Source: Paeniglutamicibacter sulfureus
GTDB taxonomy: Bacteria; Actinomycetota; Actinomycetes; Actinomycetales; Micrococcaceae
Direction of reading: 5' to 3'
Assembly (NCBI RefSeq): GCF_039535115.1
Contig: NZ_BAAAWO010000001.1
Coordinates: 4,030,001 to 4,094,000 of the forward strand
Length of the DNA stretch: 64,000 bases
The notes under the pieces are model-generated. The model ran no database searches. It had not been told where the DNA came from and saw only the letters and a program-made list of their open reading frames with translations. Within the stretch, counting starts at the first letter, position 1, and every line of letters begins with the position of its first letter. Position numbers and translations under genes: made by a program. This document shows positions 28,644 to 37,698 of this stretch, in pieces.

Positions 28644-29456
28644 ATGGCCCTGGGCGGAAACCCGGTCTTCAAGTCCAAGAACTACCGCGAGCAGACCCGT
28701 GCGGCCGGCGCAACGGGTGCCGCGTCCGCAACCTATGCTCAGCCGATGAGCGCTCAAGCCCTGCAGGACCTGTACACGCAGCCGTCCGCATCGCCGCAGG
28801 ACACCGGCCGCATGACCTATGCCGATGTCATCAACAAGACCATGCTGACGCTGGGCCTTGTCGTCATCGGTGCCGCAATTGGCTGGCAGTTCCCGGGGCT
28901 CATGCTTGTCGGCGCACTTGTCGGCCTGGTCCTGGGGTTGGTCAATGCCTTCAAGCGCCAGCCTTCGCCGATCCTGATCATGCTCTACGCGGGCTTCGAG
29001 GGCATCTTCCTCGGCGGCCTGTCGGGCGTCTTTGAGAACATGTACCCGGGCATCGCCGTCCAGGCCGTGCTTGCGACCTTCTCGGTCTTCGGCGTGACCC
29101 TGATGCTGTACCGCTCCGGCAAGTACCGTGCCACCCCGAAGATGACCCGCATGTTCATGATTGCGATGATCGGCTACGGCCTGTTCTCCCTGCTCAACTT
29201 CGGCCTGATGATGTTCGGCGTCATCGACGGCATGTTCGGCATGCGCAGCGGCCTGCTCGGCCTGGGCATTGGCGTGCTTGCCGTGTTGCTGGCCACCTAC
29301 GCGCTGGTATTGGACTTCACCAACATTAGCGAGGGCGTGCGCCAGGGCGCACCGGCCAAGATGGCGTGGGCAGCTGCATTCGGCCTGACAGTGACGCTCA
29401 TCTGGCTCTACGTGGAGATTCTGCGCATTCTGGCCATCCTGCGTGGCGACGACTAG
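28644..29456 (+). CDS. Bax inhibitor-1/YccA-family membrane protein
   Basis: Integral membrane protein of the Bax1-I (YccA-like, actinobacterial) group, function in bacteria unclear. 270 residues. A hydrophilic N-terminus of about 60 residues (MALGGNPVFKSKNYREQ) is followed by seven hydrophobic segments. The conserved end carries ALVLDFTNISEGVRQGAPAKMAW. The ATG at 28644 has the strong ribosome site GGAGGAGAAA. A single-gene unit closed by a terminator. Confidence 0.92.
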   Translation: MALGGNPVFKSKNYREQTRAAGATGAASATYAQPMSAQALQDLYTQPSASPQDTGRMTYADVINKTMLTLGLVVIGAAIGWQFPGLMLVGALVGLVLGLVNAFKRQPSPILIMLYAGFEGIFLGGLSGVFENMYPGIAVQAVLATFSVFGVTLMLYRSGKYRATPKMTRMFMIAMIGYGLFSLLNFGLMMFGVIDGMFGMRSGLLGLGIGVLAVLLATYALVLDFTNISEGVRQGAPAKMAWAAAFGLTVTLIWLYVEILRILAILRGDD

Positions 29457-29472
29457 TCAATCTGCTGTGTGA

Positions 29473-29516
29473 CCGCGGGGCAGTACCTATGATTTGGGTA
29501 CTGCCCCGCGGTTTTT
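29473..29516 (+). terminator. Rho-independent terminator of the Bax1-I gene
   Basis: Perfect arms CCGCGGGGCAGTACC (29473-29487) and GGTACTGCCCCGCGG (29497-29511), 9-base loop, then TTTTT. Confidence 0.93.
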
Positions 29517-29660
29517 CTGCAATATGTGCGTCATCTATTCCGCACAGGCAACTCTCAAGGGATAACGTATGTTCATGGCATTTTCAGGCAGCATGGATTT
29601 GACCGGAAGGCATGCGCGCTTGGACGCGAAGCCCCGGCCCGGTTCCCGCGGGGGAGCGGC

Positions 29661-30977
29661 ATGAAGCTGTCGCGTGCCCTCAAGCGCCTGGCTGACGCCA
29701 CCGAAGCTGTTCAACAGAGTGCCCAGGCCACGCGCCATCGACTGGCCGCCGATCCCGTGGTCGATGAGGCCAGCGCACTCTCCTACGCCGAACATGCCCA
29801 CGCCGACGACCTGCCCTACGGCGTGCGGATTGCGGCGTCGTGGTCCTGGCGACTGATCGTCATCGTGATCGCCGTGGGCATCGCCGTCTGGCTGCTGTCC
29901 CATGTGTCCCTGCTGCTGATCCCGCTGATGATCGCTGCCCTGCTGGCGGGGCTGCTGAGCCCCGTGGTGAACTTCCTGAACCGCACCCTGCGCTTCCCCA
30001 AGGGGCTTTCCGTCGGGGTGACCATGATCGCGTTCCTGGGCCTGGTCGTCGGCGGCCTGTCGATCGTCGGGCGGCGCCTGGCCACTGGATTCGCCTCGCT
30101 GTGGTCCCAGGCCCTCACCGGCATCGGCCAGATCCAGCATTGGCTCTCCACCGGCCCGCTGGCCCTGAGCAACCAGGATGTCGACCAGCTGGTCCAGGAC
30201 GCCCTGAACGAGCTCAGGAGCAATTCCTCCTCGATCCTTTCCGGCGCGCTGTCCTGGGGCACCACGGTGGGACACCTGATTACCGGTGTGCTGCTGGTGC
30301 TCTTCTCGCTGATTTTCCTGCTGCTCGACGGGCAGCGGATCGGGCGCTTCTTCGTGAACATCCTGCCGCGCCGCGCCCGCGCGGCCGCCCACGGAGCCGG
30401 CCGACGGGGCTGGGCCTCGATGGTCGTGTACGTTCGCGTCCAGCTCTTCGTCGCCTTCATCGACGCAGTGGGCATCGGCGTCGGCGCGCTGATCCTCGGG
30501 GTGCCGCTGGCACTGCCGCTGGGCGTGCTCGTCTTCATCGGGTCCTTCATCCCGGTCGTGGGCGCCTTGGTCACCGGCGCGGTTGCCGTGCTGCTGGCAC
30601 TGGTGGCCAACGGCCCGGTCAATGCCCTGATCATGCTCCTGGTGGTGCTGTTCGTACAGCAGGCCGAATCCCACATCCTGCAGCCGCTGATCATGGGCAA
30701 GGCGGTGAGCCTGCACCCGCTGGCTGTCGTCATGGCCGTGGCCGGCGGTTCCATCGTCGCCGGCATCGCCGGGGCGCTCTTCGCGGTTCCCGTGCTGGCA
30801 GTGGCCAACACCGTGGTCAAGTACATCGCCAACCGGGGCTGGGAACACGAGAACCCGTTCGGTCCCCAGACAGCGGCCATGGCCGCGGTGGGAGAATCCC
30901 GAATTACCAAGCCGGTCCGCACCACGGAACCGGCTCCCGCAGACCTTGACGGAGAAGAACCAGACCCAGGTTCCTGA
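29661..30977 (+). CDS. AI-2E family transporter
   Basis: Polytopic membrane protein of the AI-2 exporter superfamily (TqsA/PerM-like); members export diverse small molecules or exchange ions, so the substrate is not predicted. 438 residues. A hydrophilic N-terminus of about 60 residues is followed by about eight helices. Family features are LIPLMIAALLAGLLSPVVNFL early, a soluble middle region (SNQDVDQLVQDALNELRSN), and IGSFIPVVGALVTGAVAVLLAL with QQAESHILQPLIMGKAVSLHPL late. The ATG at 29661 has GGGGGAG before it. Confidence 0.9.
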   Translation: MKLSRALKRLADATEAVQQSAQATRHRLAADPVVDEASALSYAEHAHADDLPYGVRIAASWSWRLIVIVIAVGIAVWLLSHVSLLLIPLMIAALLAGLLSPVVNFLNRTLRFPKGLSVGVTMIAFLGLVVGGLSIVGRRLATGFASLWSQALTGIGQIQHWLSTGPLALSNQDVDQLVQDALNELRSNSSSILSGALSWGTTVGHLITGVLLVLFSLIFLLLDGQRIGRFFVNILPRRARAAAHGAGRRGWASMVVYVRVQLFVAFIDAVGIGVGALILGVPLALPLGVLVFIGSFIPVVGALVTGAVAVLLALVANGPVNALIMLLVVLFVQQAESHILQPLIMGKAVSLHPLAVVMAVAGGSIVAGIAGALFAVPVLAVANTVVKYIANRGWEHENPFGPQTAAMAAVGESRITKPVRTTEPAPADLDGEEPDPGS

Positions 30978-31081
30978 TCCCGCACGCCGCCCACGTTGCC
31001 CGGCACAAGGTCCTGGCCCGAAAGACTTCCCGACCCGATTGCATTTGCGTGTCCATACACGCCCAGAAGAAAGCCGCTCCC

Positions 31082-32332
31082 ATGATCCAGAAGACCACAC
31101 TCCCGGTGAGCCTGCCCGACATCGAAGAGGCCCGGACCCTGCTTGAGGGCGTCAGCGTCCAAACCCCAATGGAGCACTCGCGCGCACTGTCGCTGGACAT
31201 CGGCTCCGAGGTCTACCTCAAGTGTGAGAACCTGCAACGTGCCGGGTCCTTCAAGGTCCGCGGCGCCTACGTCCGGATGGCGAAGCTTACCGCGGAGGAA
31301 CGTGCCCGCGGCGTCGTCGCGGCCTCTGCCGGAAACCACGCCCAGGGCGTCGCCCAGGCAGCCCGCCGGCTCGGCATCAAGGCCCGCATCTATATGCCGC
31401 TGGGAGTGGCACTGCCCAAGCTCACCGCCACTCGCGACCACGGCGCCGAGGTCATCCTGCACGGTCACAACGTCGACGAGGCGCTTGCCGAGGCCGAACG
31501 CTACGCCACCGCCACCGGTGCCGTCTTCGTTCATCCCTTCGACAACCCCGACATCATTGCCGGCCAGGGAACCATCGGCCTGGAAATCCTCGATCAGCTG
31601 CCAGACGTAGACACCGTGTTGATGGGCGTGGGCGGCGGGGGACTGCTGGCCGGGGTCGCGGTGGCCATCAAGTCACGCGCCAAGGAGCTGGGACGCGACA
31701 TCAAGATCATCGGCGTGCAGGCCGAGAACGCCGCCGCCTATCCGCCCTCGCTGGCCGCCGACGCGCTGGTCCCGTTGGACACCGTGCGCACCATCGCCGA
31801 CGGAATTGCCGTGGGACGACCCGGCCAACTTCCCTTCCAGATCATCCGTGAACTCGTCGACGAGGTCGTCACAGTCTCCGAGGACGCGCTGGCGCGCGCC
31901 CTGGTGTTCCTCATGGAACGCTCAAAGCTGGTCGTCGAGCCTGCCGGTGCGGTGGGCGTGGCGGCGCTGCTGGAAGGGAAGCTGGAGGAGCTGGGGCTGA
32001 AGCCGACGAAGACCGCGGTGATCCTCTCCGGCGGCAACATCGACCCGTTGCTGATGCTCAAGGTCATCCAACGCGGCCTTTCCGCGGCGGGACGCTACCT
32101 CACCGTGCGGATGATGCTGGACGACCGTCCCGGCGAGCTCGCAACGATCTCCCGTGTCATCGCCGAATCCGATGCCAACGTCACCCGACTGGACCACACC
32201 CGCGTCGGCGGTTCACTGTCCATGGGCGACGTGGCGATCACCATCGACATGGAAACCAAGGGGCACGCGCATTCGGAATACGTGCTGAACAACTTGCGGG
32301 CCGAGGGCTTCCAGCCGATGATCATCGGCTAA
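31082..32332 (+). CDS. ilvA: Threonine ammonia-lyase (threonine dehydratase) with C-terminal ACT domain
   Basis: PLP enzyme converting threonine to 2-oxobutyrate and ammonia, for isoleucine synthesis or threonine breakdown. 416 residues. The PLP lysine motif is RAGSFKVRGAY, the phosphate loop is VGGGGLLAGVA, and SGGNIDP closes the catalytic part. A single ACT-like domain covers about the last 75 residues (VRMMLDDRPGELATISRV). This is the short single-ACT form, between catabolic TdcB and biosynthetic IlvA, so allosteric behaviour is uncertain. The ATG at 31082 was preferred over an in-frame GTG at 31049. Confidence 0.9.
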   Translation: MIQKTTLPVSLPDIEEARTLLEGVSVQTPMEHSRALSLDIGSEVYLKCENLQRAGSFKVRGAYVRMAKLTAEERARGVVAASAGNHAQGVAQAARRLGIKARIYMPLGVALPKLTATRDHGAEVILHGHNVDEALAEAERYATATGAVFVHPFDNPDIIAGQGTIGLEILDQLPDVDTVLMGVGGGGLLAGVAVAIKSRAKELGRDIKIIGVQAENAAAYPPSLAADALVPLDTVRTIADGIAVGRPGQLPFQIIRELVDEVVTVSEDALARALVFLMERSKLVVEPAGAVGVAALLEGKLEELGLKPTKTAVILSGGNIDPLLMLKVIQRGLSAAGRYLTVRMMLDDRPGELATISRVIAESDANVTRLDHTRVGGSLSMGDVAITIDMETKGHAHSEYVLNNLRAEGFQPMIIG

Positions 32333-32348
32333 CTCCACACCCCCGCAT

Positions 32349-32401
32349 CAAGGCCCCCTTGTTCCATCCACCGGAGCGGTGGATGGAACAAGGGGGCCTT
32401 G
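32349..32401. terminator. 24-bp perfect hairpin between ilvA and greA
   Basis: Arms at 32349-32372 and 32378-32401 are perfectly complementary over 24 bp with a 5-base GGAGC loop. It begins 17 bases after the ilvA stop, in the gap between two converging genes. No long T-run on either side. Confidence 0.85.
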
Positions 32402-32441
32402 CCTTTGCCCGGGCGAACGGGAAACACTGGCCAAAAGCAGA

Positions 32442-32522
32442 TGGCCGCCAATGCTGAAACCCGCCGGGCCATCGCCCCCGAGGGGGAGATGGGCATCCAA
32501 ACGGGTGAAGCATTGGCGGCCA
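32442..32522. repeat. Second nested inverted repeat downstream of greA
   Basis: TGGCCGCCAATGCT (32442-32455) pairs with AGCATTGGCGGCCA (32509-32522), enclosing 53 bases. These contain an inner palindrome centred on CCCCCGAGGGGG. It ends 39 bases before the greA stop, so it probably forms the greA terminator structure or part of a longer branched RNA. Confidence 0.65.
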
Positions 32523-32560
32523 CCGGGCCACCGATCACGCCAAGGCGCGGGTGAAGGTAA

Positions 32561-33055
32561 CTATGCGCTGTACGGCTTGCAGGAAACGATTTCGACGGTG
32601 ATTTCCTTGCCGTTGGGTGCGGTGTAGCTAATCGTGTCACCGGACTTTGCGCCGTGCACGGCGGCACCAATCGGGGACCGCTCGGAGTAGACCTCCAGGT
32701 CGGTGTCCCCGGCAACCTCGCGGCTGCCAAACAGGAAGGTGGTCTTGTCGCCTGCGATGATGGCCTGAACCAGCATGCCCGGCTCGACGACTCCGTCATC
32801 GGCAGGTGCCTCGCCCACGTGGGCTCGGCGCAAAAGGTCCTTGAGGTACGCGATGCGTGCCTCGGCCTTGCCCTGTTCTTCCTTGGCTGCGTGGTAGCCG
32901 CCGTTTTCCTTGAGGTCGCCCTCGGAACGTGCCTGTTCAATGCGGTCCACGATTTCCGCGCGGCCCGGCCCAGCGAGGTGCTCAAGCTCGACGGTCAGGC
33001 GGTCAAACGCCTCTTGGGTCAGCCAGATTACTGGTTCATGATTGGTCGTGGTCAC
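32561..33055 (-). CDS. greA: Transcription elongation factor GreA
   Basis: Rescues backtracked RNA polymerase by stimulating transcript cleavage. 164 residues, the normal length. The N-terminal coiled coil carries the acidic tip (EGDLKENGGYHAAKEEQGKAEARIAYL), and the C-terminal globular domain contains VYSERSPIGAAVHGAKSGDTISY. GTG start with ribosome site AAGGAG (+ strand 33063-33068). Confidence 0.96.
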   Translation of the reverse strand: MTTTNHEPVIWLTQEAFDRLTVELEHLAGPGRAEIVDRIEQARSEGDLKENGGYHAAKEEQGKAEARIAYLKDLLRRAHVGEAPADDGVVEPGMLVQAIIAGDKTTFLFGSREVAGDTDLEVYSERSPIGAAVHGAKSGDTISYTAPNGKEITVEIVSCKPYSA

Positions 33056-33321
33056 GTGGTACTCCTTGTGTAATCAGGGCCGCTGCTCCCCAGGGGAACA
33101 ACAGGCCGAGATGGTCCCGCCCGATGATGCGACGAACAACTTGCAAGCAAAGACCCCGCACAGTGGGTGAAGAACTTTGTCCGTCACGTTCTGTAGCGGG
33201 GCATTAACGTATTAGAAAGATATTAGCCGTCATTTGGCTAATTGCCCAAGGTTTGAGCTTTTGGCGTATCGGCGCGTCTCGGAGACTTCACAATGGCCGA
33301 GACACTCGGGGCGTGTGGAAT

Positions 33322-33723
33322 CTAGGCGGTCTTGAGGACTCTGCATTCCTCGATGCCGGCGGTGGTCGCCAACGATTCGGTGCGCAGATCGACATCAAAG
33401 CGCGTGGTTGTCATGCCCTGGCCCTCGCTGGGTCCCACGGTCAGCGTCTTCCATCCGACAATGGCGTAGGAATCGCTCATGGCGCGCACCTCGCACTGCA
33501 CGGTCGCGCTGGCCTCCTTGGAAATGTCCACAATCGCGGTCGCCATCGTGGGTGAGTGGACGATGAACGAATTGTCCTTGAACTGCACGTTCGAATGAGT
33601 TGCCGTGGCCAAGTAGAGTGCGGCCAGCATGCCAACGCCCAGGGACCCGATGATCAACGTCTTGCGGGTCTTTTTGGGAAGGGCCCGCTTGGGCGAACCG
33701 TACCTATTAGTTAAGCTGGACAT
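33322..33723 (-). CDS. DUF4307 membrane protein
   Basis: Actinobacterial protein of unknown function, 133 residues. A basic cytoplasmic N-terminus (RYGSPKRALPKKTRKT) is followed by one membrane helix (LIIGSLGVGMLAALYLATA) and an extracytoplasmic domain with two cysteines (VQCEVRAMSDSYAIVGW and GIEECRVL), spaced as could form a disulfide. The ribosome site AGAGGCG precedes the ATG. Located divergent from mca, its usual neighbour. Confidence 0.85.
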   Translation of the reverse strand: MSSLTNRYGSPKRALPKKTRKTLIIGSLGVGMLAALYLATATHSNVQFKDNSFIVHSPTMATAIVDISKEASATVQCEVRAMSDSYAIVGWKTLTVGPSEGQGMTTTRFDVDLRTESLATTAGIEECRVLKTA

Positions 33724-33831
33724 TGGCGCCTCTTTCGATTCGTGGGCGTCGCGGCCGGGAAATCATCCCTACCAGTCTAAGCCTTGGCAAGGGGAACCCT
33801 TCACCGAGCATGAGAAGTTGGAGCTACCTAG

Positions 33832-34749
33832 GTGGAAGAACGAAACGTGGAGCAGATCGCTGATTCAACGGGGCTGCGTTTGCTGGCGGTCCATGCACAC
33901 CCCGACGACGAATCATCGAAGGGCTCGGCCACGATGGCCGCGTACATTGCGGCCGGCGCTTCGGTGATGGTGGCAACCTGCACCGGGGGGGAACGCGGAG
34001 ACATCCTCAACGCGGCCGTTGGTGAACTTGCCCACGCACACCGGGACCTGGCCGGGGTGCGGCGCACGGAAATGGCCGAGGCCGCTGCCGTGCTGGGCAT
34101 CGAGCACCGCTGGCTGGGTTTCGTGGATTCCGGCCTGCCCGAGGGCGACCCGCTGCCGGAACTTCCCTTCGGCGCCTTCGCCCTGCAGCCGCTGGACCGG
34201 GCAGCTGCACCGTTGATCAAGTTGATCCGCGAGTTCAAGCCCCACGTGATCATCGCGTACGACGAAAACGGCGGCTACCCGCACCCGGACCACATCCAGG
34301 CTCACAAGGTCGCGGTGCACGCCTTTACGGAAGCGGCCAAGGCCGACAGCTCCCCGGAACTCGGCGAGCCCTGGGAAACCTCCAAGCTGTACTACGACCG
34401 CGCCTTCGCCCCCGAGCGTTTCAAGACACTGCACTATGCGATGGTGGACGCCGGCATCGAGTCGCCGTATGCCGAACGAATTGCCGCCTGGGAGCAACAC
34501 CCTGACGAGCAGCTCTTCGGTTGGGTCTCCCCGCACGAGACCACCACGCAGATCCACTGCGCCGTCTTCTTCAAGCACCGCGACCGGGCGCTGCTGGCCC
34601 ACCGGACCCAGATCGATCCGGCCGGTTTCTTCTTTGCGGTGCCCGAGGCGATCTACGCCAAGTCATGGCCGTGGGAGGACTTCACGCTGATCGAATCCTC
34701 GGTTCCCACCACACTCCCAGAGACCGACCTGTTTGCCGGTCTAAGATAG
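33832..34749 (+). CDS. mca: Mycothiol S-conjugate amidase
   Basis: Zinc amidase that cleaves mycothiol conjugates to a mercapturic acid and GlcN-inositol in detoxification. 305 residues. The zinc motif AHPDDES is at residues 22-28 (PIG-L/LmbE family). WLGFVDSGLPEGDPLPELPFGAF and AYDENGGYPHPDHIQAHKVAV favour Mca over the deacetylase MshB. GTG start at 33832; a second GTG at 33847 is possible. It marks the organism as a mycothiol producer. A broken partial copy lies at 37103-37662. Confidence 0.92.
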   Translation: MEERNVEQIADSTGLRLLAVHAHPDDESSKGSATMAAYIAAGASVMVATCTGGERGDILNAAVGELAHAHRDLAGVRRTEMAEAAAVLGIEHRWLGFVDSGLPEGDPLPELPFGAFALQPLDRAAAPLIKLIREFKPHVIIAYDENGGYPHPDHIQAHKVAVHAFTEAAKADSSPELGEPWETSKLYYDRAFAPERFKTLHYAMVDAGIESPYAERIAAWEQHPDEQLFGWVSPHETTTQIHCAVFFKHRDRALLAHRTQIDPAGFFFAVPEAIYAKSWPWEDFTLIESSVPTTLPETDLFAGLR

Positions 34750-34800
34750 GTAACGTGCCGGTGAAACCGGCCGCCAACTTTTTCAGAAAGAGCCCCGCGC

Positions 34801-35073
34801 GTGTATTCGTTCCTGCTGTACGCAGCATCAGTTAGTCCTTCGCCGGTTCCCGGCGCGCCCGTCGGTGACGCGGCACAATCCATTGGCCCGGGATTCGTGG
34901 GTTTTGTGGCCACCGCGGCGCTCGTCATTGTGACCATCTTCCTGATCCGTGACATGACCCGCCGCATCCGCCGGGTCCGTTACCAGGGCGAGGCCCAAGC
35001 CCGCCAGCAGGAGCTGGTGGAAAAGGGCAAAGACATCCAGCCCGACGAGCCGGGCGACAAGCCCGCGCGTTAA
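34801..35073 (+). CDS. Small single-span membrane protein downstream of mca
   Basis: Unknown function, 90 residues, GTG start. A Pro/Ala-rich extracytoplasmic start is followed by one helix (GFVGFVATAALVIVTIFLI) and then a strongly basic stretch (RDMTRRIRRVRYQGEAQARQQE) and an acidic/proline tail; topology is N-out, C-in. It lies 51 bases after mca, and the pairing recurs in the decayed duplicate (37699-37935). Confidence 0.8.
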   Translation: MYSFLLYAASVSPSPVPGAPVGDAAQSIGPGFVGFVATAALVIVTIFLIRDMTRRIRRVRYQGEAQARQQELVEKGKDIQPDEPGDKPAR

Positions 35074-35578
35074 TCGTCTCGGACTCCTGAAAGTATGGCT
35101 TGGATGGATTCTTGTGTCAGGTGTCGCTTTCGGGGCTCCGCCGCCGTGGGCTTGGCCATTGGGACTCGGCGCTTGGCGTGAATCCGCACCCTGAAGTCGC
35201 CTTGAGCGTAGGTGTCCCTGTGCCCTGTCGGCAGGTCGGTCTGATCGGCGGACCTGGACCCGGGCCGCATTCACGGGCGGACCTTGATCGACGGTCCCAG
35301 GCAATGGGACTCCACTAGCTCGCTGTCGAGTACTCTTCGTGGAACAGATCTGTTCTGAACGTGCGACGGAGAGCCGGAGTGTCGGATGACAAGGATGTCC
35401 GGTGCAAAGGATATCTGTCGTGAGACTGGGATCGGGAAACAGCACCGGGGCTTATCGGTTAAGCGGGACCGTGTTGGGATGAAGCACAGAATTGTCCCGC
35501 GTTGTGCGTCGTCTCGTTCCGCCTACCATCTGCGAGACCTCGCGAGACACCGGTTGGAAGAGCGCTCCGGCAGCTACT
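35074..35578. other. Gap with no confident gene; possible gene or element remnants
   Basis: No gene can be supported. On the minus strand a bounded 66-codon frame (35070-35270) ends in a natural-looking C-terminus (KRHLTQESIQAILSGVRDD), but it has no upstream body and I do not recognise it. Around 35375-35420 the plus strand has short repeated-looking motifs of the kind found at insertion-sequence ends (GTCGGATGACAAGGATGTCC), without a partner end or transposase. The gap lies between the duplicated small gene and the DUF4386 gene, and reads as decayed sequence. Confidence 0.4.
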
Positions 35579-36331
35579 TCACAAAAGTGGAGGCTTCGAG
35601 CGGTTTCGTCGCCCGCCCGACATGTTCACGGCGTCGACTGGTTCGACGGCCCGGCTGGGTGCGTTCCGCCAGAAGAGGATGCCGGCCCAGATCATCCAGA
35701 CCCAGACGAAAAGCGGGATGAAACCCAGGACTATTAGTACCGCATTGAAGGCCGGAGCAGCAAAGAACGGTATCAGAACCATGCCGGCACCGCCTATGAA
35801 CCCGAGGACATTCAGTGCGACGGGGAAGAGGCCTGAGCGCGACAGACACCAAGCAGCGCAGAGGACTGACAGACCTGCAGAGCCGTAAACCATAGGGTAC
35901 AAGGCGGTACCGGCTCGGTCCAGAGCCAGGACCGCTTGCTCGGACGAATCGGCTGCAAGTGTTGCGGCGCCGGCATAAATCGCGGTGATTGCGATTTCCA
36001 GCGCGACGCTGATGGTCATGATCGATACTGCAAATCCCATCAAGGGGTGGTCCCGGCCGGAGTCTCGGAGGCCGGCCCGAAGGCCGACGAGCAGCAACAC
36101 CCGGCCGGTGAGCACGAGGCACATCCAACCGGCGATGAGTGCCATTCCGTTCTCGGATCCGGCATAGGTGGCCACGACCTCTTGCGGTGAGGCGCCGATC
36201 TCGCCGCCGATCATCTCTACCCCCACCAGACCAGATCCAAAAATGGCGACCCACTCCAAGAGGTAGAGCACGGCGCCCGCCAAGGCCATTCGGTTGCCGG
36301 CGATAGGTGGCCTGCCTTTGGTTGTCTTCAT
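35579..36331 (-). CDS. DUF4386-like integral membrane protein
   Basis: Membrane protein of unknown function, 250 residues with about six hydrophobic segments (for example MALAGAVLYLLEWVAIFGSG, MCLVLTGRVLLLVGL and AVLIVLGFIPLFVWVWMIWAG). The layout and sequence suit the DUF4386 family, but the assignment is from memory. The ATG at 36331 is preferred over upstream alternatives because an A/G-rich GAGAAAAG precedes it. The gene stands alone, flanked on both sides by non-coding, decayed-looking DNA, inside the duplicated mca region. Likely a later arrival. Confidence 0.6.
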   Translation of the reverse strand: MKTTKGRPPIAGNRMALAGAVLYLLEWVAIFGSGLVGVEMIGGEIGASPQEVVATYAGSENGMALIAGWMCLVLTGRVLLLVGLRAGLRDSGRDHPLMGFAVSIMTISVALEIAITAIYAGAATLAADSSEQAVLALDRAGTALYPMVYGSAGLSVLCAAWCLSRSGLFPVALNVLGFIGGAGMVLIPFFAAPAFNAVLIVLGFIPLFVWVWMIWAGILFWRNAPSRAVEPVDAVNMSGGRRNRSKPPLL

Positions 36332-36948
36332 GACTTTTTCTTTTCTCGCTCGGAATTGGAGTCGGTTCACGTTAGAAGTAGCTCGAGGGAACGCCGGCCT
36401 ACTGACCGCGAGCAAGTTTCAGGGAGCACGGCCGAAGGCGCCCCCGCGTCCACCAGCGGCACCCGGTATTGCCAGGCAGATACGCCGGCAGTCGAACACA
36501 AGTCGAACACGACGATGCCCGCGTCGTTCCGCGGTCAAGTCGCCAATGAACTGTCCGGCGCAAGAGGCCCCGGAGCTCTGTCCGCAAGCGCAGGGAACAC
36601 GATGTCGGGTAGAAATGGTCCGTGCGTACCGACCGCTCCGGCGAGCGTCACGATCCGCGCGGCCTGACCAACGCGCACGAGTCAACTCCCGTGGAGAGCA
36701 ACTTGGTCGGCAGTGTCGGGAACCGGGATGAGTATCAAGACGAGACGTGCGTGAAGCGCGGTCCACGGCCCCGCGGCCTCGTACCATCCTGTCTACGGGA
36801 GGGTTTTCGGTACTGGCATGCCATGGAAATCCGACCGCCATGACGAATTCGCTCACCGCCGGCGAGCCCGCTGACGCCCGCACCGAAACATGCAAGCCGC
36901 TCATGTCCGCATTCTAGTGCGGATGCTCCCGTGAGTCACCAGGAGGGG
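36332..36948. other. Gap with no confident gene
   Basis: About 600 bases without a supportable gene in any frame; short frames have no recognisable domain. On the minus strand near 36920 a TAGAAT box lies 6 nt before an ATG (36904), the leaderless pattern, but the frame that follows has odd composition and no known similarity. Probably remnants. Confidence 0.4.
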
Positions 36949-37098
36949 CTGGCATGCGCGAAATTCCCAGGCCGTGACCCAAAGAACCATCTTGGGGGAG
37001 ACCGCAAACATGGGACAACGAATCGCCTCAAGCGCTTCCGCCTACTTGCGCCAGCATGCCCACCAGCAGGTGGACTGGTGGCCCTATGGGGACGAGGC
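36949..37098 (+). pseudogene. 5' fragment of the yyaL-like thioredoxin-domain gene
   Basis: The start of the gene at 42203 is repeated here: the ATG at 37010 and the next 88 bases are nearly the same as 42203-42291, giving MGQRIASSASAYLRQHAH followed by QQVDWWPYGDEA, and about 60 bases of upstream sequence also align with some divergence. At 37099-37102 the match stops and sequence from inside mca takes over, so the copy is cut after about 30 codons. In this frame a stop follows soon after the junction. Confidence 0.9.
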
Positions 37099-37102
37099 CT
37101 TG

Positions 37103-37662
37103 ACCGGGCAGCAGCCCCGTTGATCAAGTTGATCCGCGAATTCAAGCCGCACGTGATCATTGCGTACGACGAAAACGGCGGCTACCCGCACCCAGACCAC
37201 GTCTAGGCGCACAAGATCGCCATGCACGCCGTTGCAGAAGTTGCCAAGTCCACCAGCTCTCCGGAACTTGGCGAGCCCTGGGAAACCTCCAAGCTCTACT
37301 ACGATCGCGCCTTTGCCGACGAGCGATTCAAGACACTGCACTACGCCATGGTGGACGGCGGCATCGAATCGCCCTATGCCGAACGAATTGCCGCCTGGGA
37401 GCAACACCCGGACGAATAGCGATTCGGGCGGGTTTCGCCGCACGAAACCACCACGCAGGTCCACTGCGCAGACTTCTTCAAGCACCGAGACCGGGCGCTG
37501 CTGGCCCACCGGACCCAAATCGATCCGACAGGACTCTTCTTTGCCGTGCCCGAGGCGATCTACGCCAAGGCATGGCCATGGGAGGACTGCACCCTGATCG
37601 AATCCGCGGTTCCCACCACACTCCCAGAGGCCGACCAGTTTGCCGGTGTAATGTGCCGATGA
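37103..37662 (+). pseudogene. Truncated, broken second copy of mca
   Basis: Matches the last two thirds of mca (from about 34196 to its end) with high identity. It lacks the start and the zinc motif AHPDD. Two glutamine codons of the intact gene have become TAG stops, at 37204-37206 and 37417-37419, and the stop region has drifted (frame ends at 37660-37662). It cannot make a working amidase. Joined directly to the yyaL-like fragment. Confidence 0.92.
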
Positions 37663-37698
37663 TTCCGGCCGCCAACTTTTTCAGAATGCGCCCCGCGC

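Noticed and set aside
35375..35440. Insertion-sequence terminus
   Set aside because: Motifs only recall IS ends; no second end, target duplication or transposase gene could be found, so it is not annotated as a mobile element.
36419..36904. 161-codon minus-strand frame with a leaderless-like TAGAAT box
   Set aside because: Arg/Ser/Gly-rich sequence with no recognisable domain; the promoter match alone is not enough to call a gene.
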